This document shows positions 1 through 11,400 of a DNA stretch of 64,000 bases, in pieces; positions within the stretch are counted from its first letter, which is position 1, and every line of letters begins with the position of its first letter. The stretch is from Ulva prolifera. Its lineage: Eukaryota; Chlorophyta; Ulvophyceae; Ulvales; Ulvaceae. The stretch spans positions 4,361,810 through 4,425,809 of the forward strand of contig CM041197.1 of the NCBI GenBank assembly GCA_023078555.1, read 5' to 3'. The notes under the pieces were generated by a model. It was given only the letters and a program-made list of their open reading frames with translations, had not been told where the DNA came from and did no database searches. The position numbers and the translations under genes are program-made.

Positions 1-2260
1 TGTACAGCTTCACAGCCGTATTCAAAGCCTCCTCCCACATGCATGCTGGTGCATGTGATTCGAACATCAAAGCCCGCAGTTTTTCCATAAGTGACCGATT
101 TGATCTTTCAACTCTGCCATTCTGCTCTGGTGTGTAAACGCAGCTTTTCTGATGTTTGATGAATTGCGAGTCCAAAAACTTTCGAACTCTGGCATTTATG
201 AACTCAGACCCGTAGTCTGACCTCATGAACAACATCTGCTGCCTGGACAAATGTTGCAGCTGCCCCAGCGCGAACGTCAATCGCTCCGGTATGTCAGCTT
301 TTGATTTGACACATACCACTGCTATCATGCGAGAGTAGTCATCGATCATGACCACAGCATATCTTGCACCTGATATACTCGGCAGTGGGAATGGACCCAT
401 GGTGTCCACGTGAACCAGTGTCATTGGCTTGTCAGCGATTGACTCAGATTCATCGAAAGGCAACTTGGCTTGATGCGCTTTCATGCAAGACTCACAGACA
501 TGGCTTGGTGCACCTAGCTTCTCTGGCATGCATTTCAAACAATCATGTTTGCACATGTGTTTGATAACAGTGGGCGATGGATGCCCTAGTCGCTTGTGAA
601 GCAAGTCATATGAGACATGAAAAACTTCCAGCGGTTCCGCCCATGACACAGTCTTGGGCTTCTCATAACTCTGCTGAGTTACAGATGTCTCATAGAATCC
701 ACCAGACAACTTGCCGATGATCACTTCTCTGCCACCCACTGTGGCGATGACATCATGCTCTCCAAAACTGAGTCTAGATTTTGAAGACTTGGCTGCTTTG
801 CTAACTGAAATCAAGTTTGCTGTCACTGTTGGCACGTACAATGCCCCTGTGATCTGCAGCTTGAAACCTTCTTGCACTGCAATCTCGTAGTCCACGAGAC
901 CCAGCGCCCTGTGTTTCTCACCCCCACCCATCTGCACACTTCTGTTAGCTGTGCTGGCAAAAGGCGTGTAGCTCTTCACGGCTACACCTGACTTGAAATT
1001 CGCCACATGTACGTTTGTTCCTGAGTCAAACAAAACTCTTTGCAGCTTCCCCTGAATGTGCATTTCACCCGCTGCAGCGTGATTTGCGACATGATAAACA
1101 AAATCGTCATCTTCATGATGTAAATTAGGTACCCACGGAGTCATGAAGTCATGCTGTTGCATCAAGGCACGCGCATCCTTGGAAATTGTGGGCTGGGTAG
1201 TCCCGAGGAAAATGCTAACCAAATCCTTGTTTGATATTCCTGGATACTTCTCATGTATCATCATCATTGTTGGCAATACATTTCTGACAGTGTGGATGCT
1301 GATTCCAGTGCTGTTTTCCATGAGAACTTTGCATGCTTTTGCGCAGTTCATCAAATTGAAAACGTCTCCAGTGTCCACCACATGTTCCTCTACCTCATCA
1401 GCACTGGGGCTGTCTACAACTTCTGACACGTTGTATACAAGATAGTTGCACATAGCTGGCGGGTCTTTTTCTGCTCGACTGGCGTTTTGGTCAGTAGGAG
1501 TTTGCATTTTCAAAGCTGGACAATCCGGTTTACGATGTCCTTTCTTTCCACAGTTGAAACATTTCCCTGTAAAACGCTTCGATTTTGGTGGATCCTCTGC
1601 TTTTGGCTTATGCGATCTCCTAGGTGGCGGGGCTTTGGCTTGTCTGCCACCTGAATTCTGCACATGGAACGCTTGGAGCTCCGATTCCAATTGTTCCATC
1701 GAAGAGTCTGGCTGCTCCTCGAGCAGTCGATTGCAAAATTCATTTAGAGTCATGCTCTTGACGGTTTGAGACATGCATCTTTTGAAAATTGTATACTCCG
1801 GACCAAGCCCTCTCATGACCGCGTGAATGATTTCATCATCCGGGACACGAATTCCACAGCCATCTAACATTCTGCATTGCAGAGTCTTGGCTCTGCTAGC
1901 GAACTCAAATGCTGTTTCTTTTTCTTCCCGCCGCAACGCGTGCAGCTCATCCCTCATCCGATTCTTTGCACCGAGAGATTCAGTCGTGAATATGCTTTCC
2001 AGTGCTTCCCAAGCGTCCTTTGCTGAATTGGCACTGTCGATATGAATCCTCAGACCTGATGACGTGTTCATTCGTATCACTGCAAGGGCTTTTTGTGACA
2101 TCTTAAGCTTCCCGGCAGCGTCGAGCGCCGCGTACTCTGCGTTCTGTTCCACAGCCGGCCAGAATCCACAGAGAATTAAAGCAGAATGAATGTCCCCTTT
2201 CCATCGGTGATAGTTTGTCATGGTCAATTGAGTGACTTTCATAAAGTCTGACATTCCCAT
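1..2260 (-). CDS. Copia Gag-Pol polyprotein, partial
   Basis: Reading starts at the ATG ending at 2260 (MGMSDFMKVTQLT) and stays open to the window edge. The N-terminal part is a UBN2-type copia Gag with FWPAVEQNAEYAALDAAG, followed by a CCHC knuckle, a protease core near VLFDSGTNVHVANF, the integrase zinc region (HKRLGHPSPTVIKH ... CESCMKAHQAK) and the DDE integrase core with VDTMGPF, MRSDYGSEF and TPEQNGRVERSN. Reverse transcriptase and RNase H would lie left of position 1. It is an element gene, not a host gene. Confidence 0.88.
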   Translation of the reverse strand, partial: MGMSDFMKVTQLTMTNYHRWKGDIHSALILCGFWPAVEQNAEYAALDAAGKLKMSQKALAVIRMNTSSGLRIHIDSANSAKDAWEALESIFTTESLGAKNRMRDELHALRREEKETAFEFASRAKTLQCRMLDGCGIRVPDDEIIHAVMRGLGPEYTIFKRCMSQTVKSMTLNEFCNRLLEEQPDSSMEQLESELQAFHVQNSGGRQAKAPPPRRSHKPKAEDPPKSKRFTGKCFNCGKKGHRKPDCPALKMQTPTDQNASRAEKDPPAMCNYLVYNVSEVVDSPSADEVEEHVVDTGDVFNLMNCAKACKVLMENSTGISIHTVRNVLPTMMMIHEKYPGISNKDLVSIFLGTTQPTISKDARALMQQHDFMTPWVPNLHHEDDDFVYHVANHAAAGEMHIQGKLQRVLFDSGTNVHVANFKSGVAVKSYTPFASTANRSVQMGGGEKHRALGLVDYEIAVQEGFKLQITGALYVPTVTANLISVSKAAKSSKSRLSFGEHDVIATVGGREVIIGKLSGGFYETSVTQQSYEKPKTVSWAEPLEVFHVSYDLLHKRLGHPSPTVIKHMCKHDCLKCMPEKLGAPSHVCESCMKAHQAKLPFDESESIADKPMTLVHVDTMGPFPLPSISGARYAVVMIDDYSRMIAVVCVKSKADIPERLTFALGQLQHLSRQQMLFMRSDYGSEFINARVRKFLDSQFIKHQKSCVYTPEQNGRVERSNRSLMEKLRALMFESHAPACMWEEALNTAVKLY

Positions 2261-2566
2261 CGTTGCGTCGATTTGACTTGTTGCGTCGATAGTCGAACCA
2301 AAAAAAAAACTTTGACCGACACACAACCTGCGTCACACTGCGTCAAACAGTATCTTATGCACTGCGCTCCCGCAGATTCAAATCTGTGCACAGCGGTGCT
2401 TCTCAGTCCTCAGCGACCAGTCGATGGCCGTTTGACCGAACCTGAAGCTCTACCTACCAGGCTTTCACCTACCGTAAGAAACCGGCATCACTATCGAGTC
2501 TCAAGACCTAGGAGCCTTTCTATAAACGGTACCGGCTAAGCAGTGGAAGGCGGCAGGCCCATAACC

Positions 2567-2789
2567 TGTTGTGATTCAGCAGATGACCTGTGCAGTACAT
2601 ATTACAGCACTCATATGCTTAGATCTATCTATAGATCTATCTGAACCGATAGTGTATCTTCGATACACCACATACTTATTGTCAATTGCATGTCACAGTG
2701 CTCTGCATGGCTGCCGCATCAACTGCGCAGCCATCATCGCTAAACACTCATCAGACGTGTCATGCATGCAGTACACGCTATGCCTGACA
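2567..2789 (-). repeat. Probable 5' LTR of the left Copia element
   Basis: The inner end is well fixed: reading the minus strand, the sequence ends in CACAACA at 2567 and is followed directly by the primer site GGTTATGGGC. The outer end is less certain. I placed it at 2789, where the minus strand reads TGTCAGGCATAG, because Copia LTRs start TG. That gives 223 bp, near the 259 bp of the other Copia family here. It contains a short perfect hairpin, GTGTATC-TTC-GATACAC, near 2.65 kb. Confidence 0.55.
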
Positions 2790-5071
2790 CCCCTCACGCC
2801 ATGATTATTTATGCGTGCACATGTACCACGGCTGGTACATCACAACAACAGGCACATCTTCTGAACGCTTGACGAGCATATCGAAGCCTATCAAAAACAG
2901 CAGCCTTCCAGCTCGCGACACGGCGCTCATCTGTAGCAATCTGTTGCGTCGGGCTTGGCTTCTTGGTGCTGCCATCCGAACATGTCGGGCTCGGTGACCG
3001 CTCGACGCCGCGGCACTGAACTTGATACGCAACCACAATAACCACCAAGCTGTCCAATTCACCCGCTTCCAAGCCCAGATAGCATCAGCTCGCCAATACC
3101 CATGTGCACGCAACAGCTCACTGCCTGGCGCTCGCTGACCGCATGCCAGCGAGAGGTGGCTGTTTTTGCCTCTGCTGATTCATTTGACCGTTGGCAATGG
3201 CGCGCAGCTGCAGCGGGTTGCTGCCCTGATTTGTACGTGCATGGGTCTGTTCTTGCTATACGCTGAATCGCAGCGAGCCGCGATTCGCTTGCAATGCACA
3301 ATACATCCGGATCTGAATGTTCGTTCTAGGCTAGGAACACTTTCGTGCACCTACTGCTAGGTTCCATAACACAGAAGAAACACATCATGGCTGACCGGCG
3401 TCCATCTCATCCGTCAATTCATCGGGCATCTGAAAATTCTGCTCAAATGGGCGGGTCTTGACTAGGAATTGAATTACGGGCTTACCGTCAACCTCCCCAG
3501 GACCTCAATTTTGAGAAGAGAGAGATTCAGTCATAACAGGCAACATGCAACTCTGATTTGGCAATCGAAGTGTTGGGTCCCTACCTGCCACATGATTGTT
3601 CGAGCAGCGCTAGCTCAGTGGCCATCGACAATGTCGATTCGACACGGATCCCGATCAGACGATTGCGCCAACGAGCACCAGTAAATTCGCACGCAGCCAG
3701 TTGAACGGCATACTTGATACTTGAAGCTGAAGGTTGCACAATTCGCACTTTCGAGCGTACACCACGCTGCTGGCGCGACTGCACCACCGGACCCAAGCCG
3801 GTAACTACGCTGCACGTCTCGTACGCAAATGCTGCTAGTGATTTGCACCAATCAACTCGCAGATACACGAAATAATGATGTTGGTGCCGCTGCCTGGCAG
3901 GCGGTCGCGTGATGCTCGCGATGCTGCTGCTAAATATTCGCCGAGGACGCGAATGCACCGGCATCACCAACAACGAGCCAACACTAGTACCAATGAGAAC
4001 AGACATATGAAGCTAGTGGCTTGAAGGCATGGTCACCGCAGCTACTGACGCGCAGCGCATTCGCACGTTGACCAGGACCAGAACGTCAGCGTAGCACTGA
4101 CATGGACGTTGCACACGGTCTTGCATTCGGATAAAACATTGATTGTCTGCCCGTGTCCGTGTGCGGTAGCTTGCCTTTGCACGATTGATCCATGCGCCGC
4201 GCGATGTTGCCGGCCGCATCCGATGTTGCGCCGTCAACGTTGAGCAATTCAAAGTACCCAAGGTCACGCATGCAGCTATCCAAATAATGTAGACAACACC
4301 ACAGCTCGAACAGCAAATGAATCGCGGGATTCTACGCGATTGGAAATCAATTGTTCGGCAACGGGGCACACATACTGTTGGTGCGCGAAACTTACTCCGG
4401 TTCATGCCGGTTCAGCCTGAAGGCCACGGCCCCATGTCACTTTCAATGTGCCTCATGCTGCAGGCATGCGGCATATCTCAGAGATACACCGGAAGACTCG
4501 AGAGAATACATCGGACAAACACACGGGTGGGCGCCGCTTTCGGTGCCCAGGACACATAGGACAGCCGTGGTTATAACAACGTTGGATCCAGTCCGGACAC
4601 GCGTTGAAATGAGATGTGTGCTGATTGTGGATCGTGCACATGCAGCTGCATACATACATGCGGCCATGGCGAATATCGTCATCAGATGCAAAGACGCGCA
4701 GTGGCCAGGCCTGGCCAGCTGTCCCGAGATACAGCAGCGTGCTGTCACAGGACGGCGAAGCAGCGCGCAACGCGACTAGATGCTAGCGCGTCACGCCCAT
4801 GCATGGGGGATGCGCAGCTGTCGCGGTAACGCCTGGCCCAGCCGTGTCAGCTCGGTGAGGCCGCGACAGCCTCTGAGCGAGGCAACGGAGACTATGCAAG
4901 TACATACGTCTGCATCGGTGCAGCTCCCAGGTGCTGGACTTTCAATTCTGAATATTTACCTTGTCCAGCCAGCTGCTTGGCACCATGACTAAATCGGCCT
5001 TCCGCAGACTGCACAAAATCCGCGATAGGATGTAGGCCGACAGCTGTTGGACCAGGACCAACGTTTGAGCT
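2790..5071. other. Unresolved stretch, possible minus-strand exons
   Basis: No gene could be assembled here. Two minus-strand pieces read like real protein. About 3585-3840 contains AFAYETCSVVTGLGPVVQ and VRIVQPSASSIKYAVQLA and ends at a possible donor, CAG|GTAGGG. About 4086-4290 contains MRDLGYFELLNVDGATSDAA. They may belong to one minus-strand gene. Another possible piece lies at 2.8-3.28 kb, where two overlapping minus frames are both open. None resembles a family I recognise. Confidence 0.3.
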
Positions 5072-8000
5072 ATGCTAGGGCTTCTCAGCATATTATTGGG
5101 CTTCAGGCTACTGTTGCGTGCGGGCAGTGCCAACGGCTTCGTGCAACCTCCTGAAGACTGCAGGAACGTGACACAGGCGACAGAGGTTCTGGACGCGATC
5201 CAAAATGATCCGACATTGGAGAAGAGTTTCTGCCTTGTTGGTGGCACAGCATCGTGCGTTACCGTGCGAATTCTGTTGAGCACTGCCCGTTCGCGTGTCT
5301 TTCACACTCGATCGCTGCAGGTTCTGCCCGCTCGTACACACTGCCATTTGTGAAAAAGTAGCCGCACCAACGGGTTTGATGTACATATTTTCTGATGTTT
5401 TTGTCGTCCGGCCTAAAATTTTGGTGCTTGTGCGTTCTCATGGATCCAGCATTGGTTCAAATCGTGTAGCCTCGCAAGACTGACGCTCTGATTCATCTCA
5501 GCTCCATGTCAAGATGGTTGTTTTTTCTTGTCACACTTGCATGATCCATGTCGCTGGGGATCTCGTACGCGCAGCTCCAGCGCAAGGCCCATTGCCACTG
5601 CAGCCATCACCGGCGAGCACAGGCGAGCTGCGTCACGAGATCGTTGCTTGCACAGCATCATTGTCGACATATACAGTCGACTAAGCGTTTTCCAGCCTAG
5701 GTACATGTCAGACAATTCACTTGTCTGTGCGAGCTGGAAACGGCATGATGGCCATCGGTAGTGACCATCGCAGCCACAAGGCAAAGCATGCACGCATGAG
5801 CACGGCGAAACCGTGAAGCGGGGACGGTGACTGCGGGATGCCACACTTGTGCGGCATTTAGTCAGCGTTTGCGCACTGGTCAAGCGTCAAACAGGCACGG
5901 GCTAGGCAAATTGTCAGTGGTCTGACCGCCATCCGGAACGCTCGTTCCTATGCCCGCCCCGAATGCACAGGACACCCACGTTCCTCCGCTCGTGTAAACC
6001 GGGGAACAGGTTACGCAAGTGGTGGGCCAGTGTGGTTGTTGTTAAATCGCGCCTCTGGCGAGCATAGCCTTGGAACTGGATTTCCTTACGAAGCTGCAGT
6101 GCCAGATGCCTAAATATTTCGTAATTTTCCGTTCTCCACCGCGTCAATGCTTGATGGTTCAAGACTGAGTTTGTATAACGGCCTACAAGTACCCGCCAGT
6201 GTGCTGCCCGGCTGGTAAACTGTGTTGCAACTGGCTCGCTTCTTCGCGATCTCGGGCGAACGCCCTCAGTGCGTAGGTTAACGCGGCATGTCGGATTCCA
6301 CTTGCGCTCAGTGGCAGTGTCAAAGCACGCAACTACTGTCGTTGAGCTTGAAGTAAAAGCTACGTTTTCGAGGACGCTGATAGCATACGGCCTGCCGTCC
6401 GCTGACCTGGACTGCATGTTACAGGTCCAGCAACTGCGCTACATACCCGCATGAGGACTTGCCCTTATGACAGCTTGCTGTGCAACCTTGATTGCCTTCC
6501 GCTGCCGTTCATGTCACAGCATCTCGATGCGATCATAGTCACTCGGACCACGGCGTTGCGCTGATTATATATGCTTCCACCTGCCGATGCTCTAGCTTCC
6601 GGTTCCTGGTTGCCTTGAGATACCCGTTAGTTCACAGATGTTGCTTTCGCTGGCAGCTGCTGTTCTAATCCTGTCCGCGGCATTTCCCAGCGTCACCTAT
6701 ACACCCGGCCACATAACTCTGGTCAGCAAGTCAGCAGGGACGTGCACACAGTACTGTACAAACAGATGGACGATGCCTGCCATGTACTCTGTTTGACTGA
6801 GCTCTGGGGGCGACTCTTTTGAGAGCTCTGACTGAGCCCCAGTCGCTGCTTCCCCAGCCTTGTCGCTCTCAGTTTCAGTCTCAGTCTCATGTCATCTCTG
6901 TGTGGGTCTGATCATACGCCTCAGTCTAAAGTTCCGAAGCTCTTCGTCTGCACCAGCAGCAGGTCACCATCATCTCACCCCCCTCATGTATGGGAGAACG
7001 GAGGGGGCACGTCCACGTTGCTTGGATGCCGTGGATCTAGAGCCCAACTGCAGCTCTCACATGCCTCGTGCACATAGCCTTACATACCTTAGCAGGTCAG
7101 CAAATAAATCATGCACACGGCTGCACGACTGTGCCTGCCTCTCGCTGCAGCAGCTCCACATCCGTTCTCTGCTCCTCCGGGCGTCCGGCGTCCAGTATCC
7201 ACACATGCAATCCGATGGCCAAATGGAGTTGCATGCACAGCAGGCCCTGAGTCATCACACCGCTGCATACCCACATGCACACCCGCAACCGTCAGCCTGT
7301 TTCGGGTGACCGCCGGCTCACAGCGGCCCTCACTGTTGCAGCCTCTCCTGCCCTGCCCGCTCTGACTCCGCATGGTGCTCAACTGGAAGCTTCGTCTGGA
7401 GCGCTCAGCTTGTTGCTGCCGCTGCAGCTCAATCTGAAGCCCTCTCAGACGCCCGCCACTGGATGTTGTCCTGTGATTCGGAGCTGCCAAAACCAGGAGG
7501 GTGCCCTTGCTGCCCGCCGCCGCCATCATGGGTCTCCAGGCCATCTGTGGTGCTACAGCTGTGGTGCACGCTGGTGGCGGGTCATGTCCTCTTTTCTGGA
7601 CACGGCTCAGTAAATCCAGATTGACTTTCCTTTACTGGAGTTTCAGGCCGCCCTCGCAAGTTGCGCCATGCATGGTGAGGTGGTCGTGGTCACGGTCGCA
7701 GAACCCTGTCGCGGCCGTGACCTCCTCCCCATTTGACCTCATTAAGCCACACAAGAAGCAGACGTTCTGAGGCTCGTATCGCACTCTGTCGCCCCCACAG
7801 GCATCGCCGGTGGTGCCACGCTGCACGCATGGACAGCTCACGTGGCGGCCGCACTCCGCCCCTGCACGCAGCCACTACCGCCGAGCTAACTCAGCCTGCA
7901 CGCGCGGCAAGCACCATCGTGCTGTGCTTCGCCGCGGAGCCAGAACAGTTCCGCACCCGACACACGTCCTGGGTCCAAATTGTGGGGCAGCCTCGGCGGA

Positions 8001-8416
8001 AACTCTGCCGTCGGCAGACCGCAGCACCTCCCATGCGTGCCGGGAACAGCAACACAAGTTATCAGACCATCCTTATTGGTGCGCGCGGGACTTTGACGCG
8101 CATGCTGTGACGTGCTGTGCAGGCCCGTCAGCTTCCGAGACCACCCGCCGCTGCGCGTGCCGCCAGGGTACACCGTCACGCTGTACTGCGCCGGCGGAAC
8201 CCTGGCTCTTGCGACACCGCAGGGGCCGGTGGACATCGGCTCCGGCGGCACCCTGCGCCTCGTCGGCTGCGCGGTGGAGACGTACGGGAGCACGGTGGCT
8301 GCGCGGGACGCGGCGGCGGAGCCGCCGGAGGCCGTCGCGCGGACCCTGGTCAACGGGCAGTCAGGGTCGCGGCTGCAAATCGAGGACTCCGCGTTGCTGA
8401 TGCCGTGGACGGTGCC

Positions 8417-8450
<34 letters not shown>

Positions 8451-11400
8451 CGGGCCTGGACCCGCAATGCGCATCATGCATGCATCGTATTTGGGCGTTC
8501 CGGGGTTGGAGGTTGTGCAATGTGGGAGGGACGTGGCTGCTTGGGTGACGTGACCGCAGTGATGGCTGTGTGGGAATGGCTGGTGCCTGGCGAACGCCGG
8601 GGGCAAGGCTGCATGCCGCCTCTCATGTTGTCAGCGCTGCAGCATGTTGTCTGCAGTGCCTGCCGTGCCCGCCGGGCGTTGGTGAGACTTCATACATGCA
8701 CGGGAATCCGATTTGGGAAGCCGATTTGGCGGCCGCTCGCTGCTTCGTACGCTTCGTACCGCAGGGTCAGGGTCACGGAGCGCTGGGTGTGAAGCTCACG
8801 ACATGCGCAATTTGCTTCACACCCAGCACGGCATGCGCAATTTCAGGCCTTGCTCAGTGCGGTGGTCGAGAGTGATTGCTGTGTGGATGCTCGTTGCAAA
8901 GCAGCAGACGCTCAACAAGCTTGCCGCAGTGGAGGGTGTTTCATGGGCAAGCTTGTTGAGCTGATGCTCCCCTCCCTGCATCACCGCCCTGGGCAGTCAT
9001 CTGCAATCTTGGGTGTGTGCCCGTGTTCATGCTTCTCTGGCATCTCTGTGGGCATCTCATCTCTTTGAGGACTGCTGTGTGTTACAAGGACAAAGGACTG
9101 CTGTGTGGTGCCAACTGTGCTGCAAGTGCAATGCATGGCTCAAAATGCATGCATGCATGTGCACAATGTGACCTGCAGCTTGCCAGCAAACAAGCCAGCA
9201 AACAAGCTGCTGCAGTTTGCATGGGGTAGCTGCACCACTGCACACCACGGTACACCCACTAATTCCAACTTATTCCTCTGATTCCTCTGTTACACTTATT
9301 CCTGTTGACACCCTGCCAGCACAAACGTGCAGCCTCTGTGATGGGATGTATGCCACTTCTACGGGGCCTTGGCCTTGACAGATTGGGTTGGTGGTTGTGC
9401 AAGGGACCCCCTGCACAGATGCTGCACTGTCAACAGGAAAAATAGTAATCCTGCACACATACATAGTGTTGTATGCACCCCAGGGTTGGCTGGGATGCAT
9501 GTGTGCTGCCTGGAGTGTCACTTCTCCCTGCCTGTCTACTGTGCCTTTGTAATGCAAAACTGTGTGCATGGCAGGGCCTGGGCACATAGCGGCCAGTCTC
9601 ATTGAGGATGGCTGTTCCCAGAGAAAGAGAACTTGCTTGCGATTCGGTGCTCTGCCATAACAAGGCCCGAGATTGTGATAACAATCAGAGAAAGATAACT
9701 GTAGCACGAATCAACGGCCCTTCATTTGAGGCACAGCCTTGCCTCGGCCGTGGGCAGGCTTCTGGATACCTCCCTTCTGAGGGTGCTGTGGTGGGTTGGT
9801 GTTGGTATACCCACCAGGCTGCCTGTCAGTCTGGCTCAGTCTGCGTTGACGTCCCCTTGTGTGCTGTCATTGCTGCCTTCCACACTGCCGTCTCCATTAC
9901 AGGCGCATGCATGCATGCACGACCAGCTTCTGGCAATTGAGCACAACTGCTAGGGCTCACCACAAAAGTGTTACATCCAAGTTTGGCGTGATGCTGCTGG
10001 GGGAAGCGAAAACGTTCGAAAGCATGTCTCGGTGCTGCTGCAGTTTCCGGAGATGTTGGTGCCGGGGATCCTCGAATCGATGCAGTTGGAGCAGCAGGCC
10101 GCGTACGTCTCGCTCGGGCCGCTCGTGCGCGACACCGCGCTCTGGGCGCTCACCCTCACCAACTCAGACTTCAAGCCCGGCCCGACCTCCTCCGTCCAGT
10201 TCTCCCTCGTGGCCACAAACACCACCCTGTGGTGCGGGGTGTCGGGGGCCGACGCGGCCCCGGCGATCCGCCACTCGCAGCAGCTGTCGTTCGCACGCGC
10301 GCAGCCATACCATGAAGTTCTCGCCGCGGGGGAGCTCGCGGTCGTGTGGATGAACAGCACGGCTGCACAGGGGGGGGATGCGGCGGCGGCGGCGCCGGCG
10401 GAGACCCCCGCGGAGGGGGGGTTCAGGGGGGCTGTGGGTACCGTCACCGAGCCCGCTGCCGAGCCCGATGCTGCTGCTCCGGGCGCCGACGGCGCGGCGC
10501 GTGACGGTGGGGGCGTGGCACAGGATGTCCCGAGCAGGGCGGCGGCGGAGGGGCAGCCGGTGCAGGCGTCCGGGGCGGCGGCGGCGGCGCCAGCGGCCAT
10601 CGTCACCGTCGGCGGCGGCGGCGCCTCGGAGCCGGCCTGGCTCGTGCCGTTCCTCTCGGTGCTGGTTGTTGGTGCGCACCCTCGCTAAGCCGTGCTGCGC
10701 GTGCTGTGCATGCTGCGGCCCTTGAGTTTCCATGCCGCCCCAAGCGATCGCGTGCGTGCTGGGCGGGCACATGCACATGAGACCACGCCCCGAGGATGCC
10801 ACGCCGCGCCGTGCGCTGTGTAAGAGGAGTGCATCTTTGCTCCGTGGAGGAACACCACGCACGTGTGCTGCTGTGCTCATGCGTGTCTTCGGTGGAGCTC
10901 TCCGGCTGTGTCCTTGTAACACAACATGAGCGCGCTGTGTGCAGTGCTGGTGCTCGCGATCCTCGCGTGCCTCTGCTGGGCGCGCGTCCGCCACCGCCGC
11001 AGCGCCGACATGCCGATCCACATCACCCCGAAGCCCTTCCACATCTTCCACCACGACAGCAGCTACCGGCACTCCTCCCGCGCCTCCGGGACGACGCTCC
11101 CCGACGCGTACCTCTCGGCCGCGGGCGCACAGCGCACGCCGACGAAGTATGATCACGCGTTCTCCGCGTCGCGCAGCGGCAACGGCTCCGGCAGCTCGGG
11201 CGGGGGGCCCCGCGGCGAGGTGCGCATCGCCGGTGGCGGCCACGCACGCATGGACATGACGCCGCTCCCCGGCCTGCTGCCCTCCGGCAGCACGGCCCCG
11301 CCGACGGGGTCCCCCATCGGCCCGGCCGCGGCCGCGGAGGGCACGCGGGGGGGCAGCCGCGCGATGCACGGCGGCAGCAGCGGCCTGCAAGTGCCGTTGC

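Larger units (their letters stand above)
1..2789 (-). mobile_element. Ty1/copia LTR retrotransposon, right part only
   Basis: A Copia-family element on the minus strand; its 3' half lies beyond the left window edge. In element order it shows a probable 5' LTR (about 2789 to 2567), a primer site starting GGTTATGGGC, a gag region with zinc knuckle CFNCGKKGHRKPDC near 1.53 kb, a protease-like segment, and an integrase whose core includes TPEQNGRVERSNRSLMEKL near 0.1 kb. I saw no break in the visible coding part, so this portion looks whole. Age cannot be judged because the second LTR is outside the window. The same primer site occurs in the Copia element at 56.3-61.3 kb. Confidence 0.9.

Noticed and set aside
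5914-6417. 167-codon minus-strand frame
   Set aside because: No motif, no splice context and unbiased composition; it lies inside the first kinase intron.
6638-6793. Short frame MLLSLAAAVLILSAAFPSV as first exon of the kinase gene
   Set aside because: It is signal-peptide-like, but 5072-5240 plus 8018-8078 gives exact phase agreement and a better protein, while this frame has no matching donor.
10905-10925. Another LINE scar (GTCCTTGTAACACAAC) before exon 5
   Set aside because: Only 10-12 bases match and no flanking duplication was found, so chance cannot be excluded.
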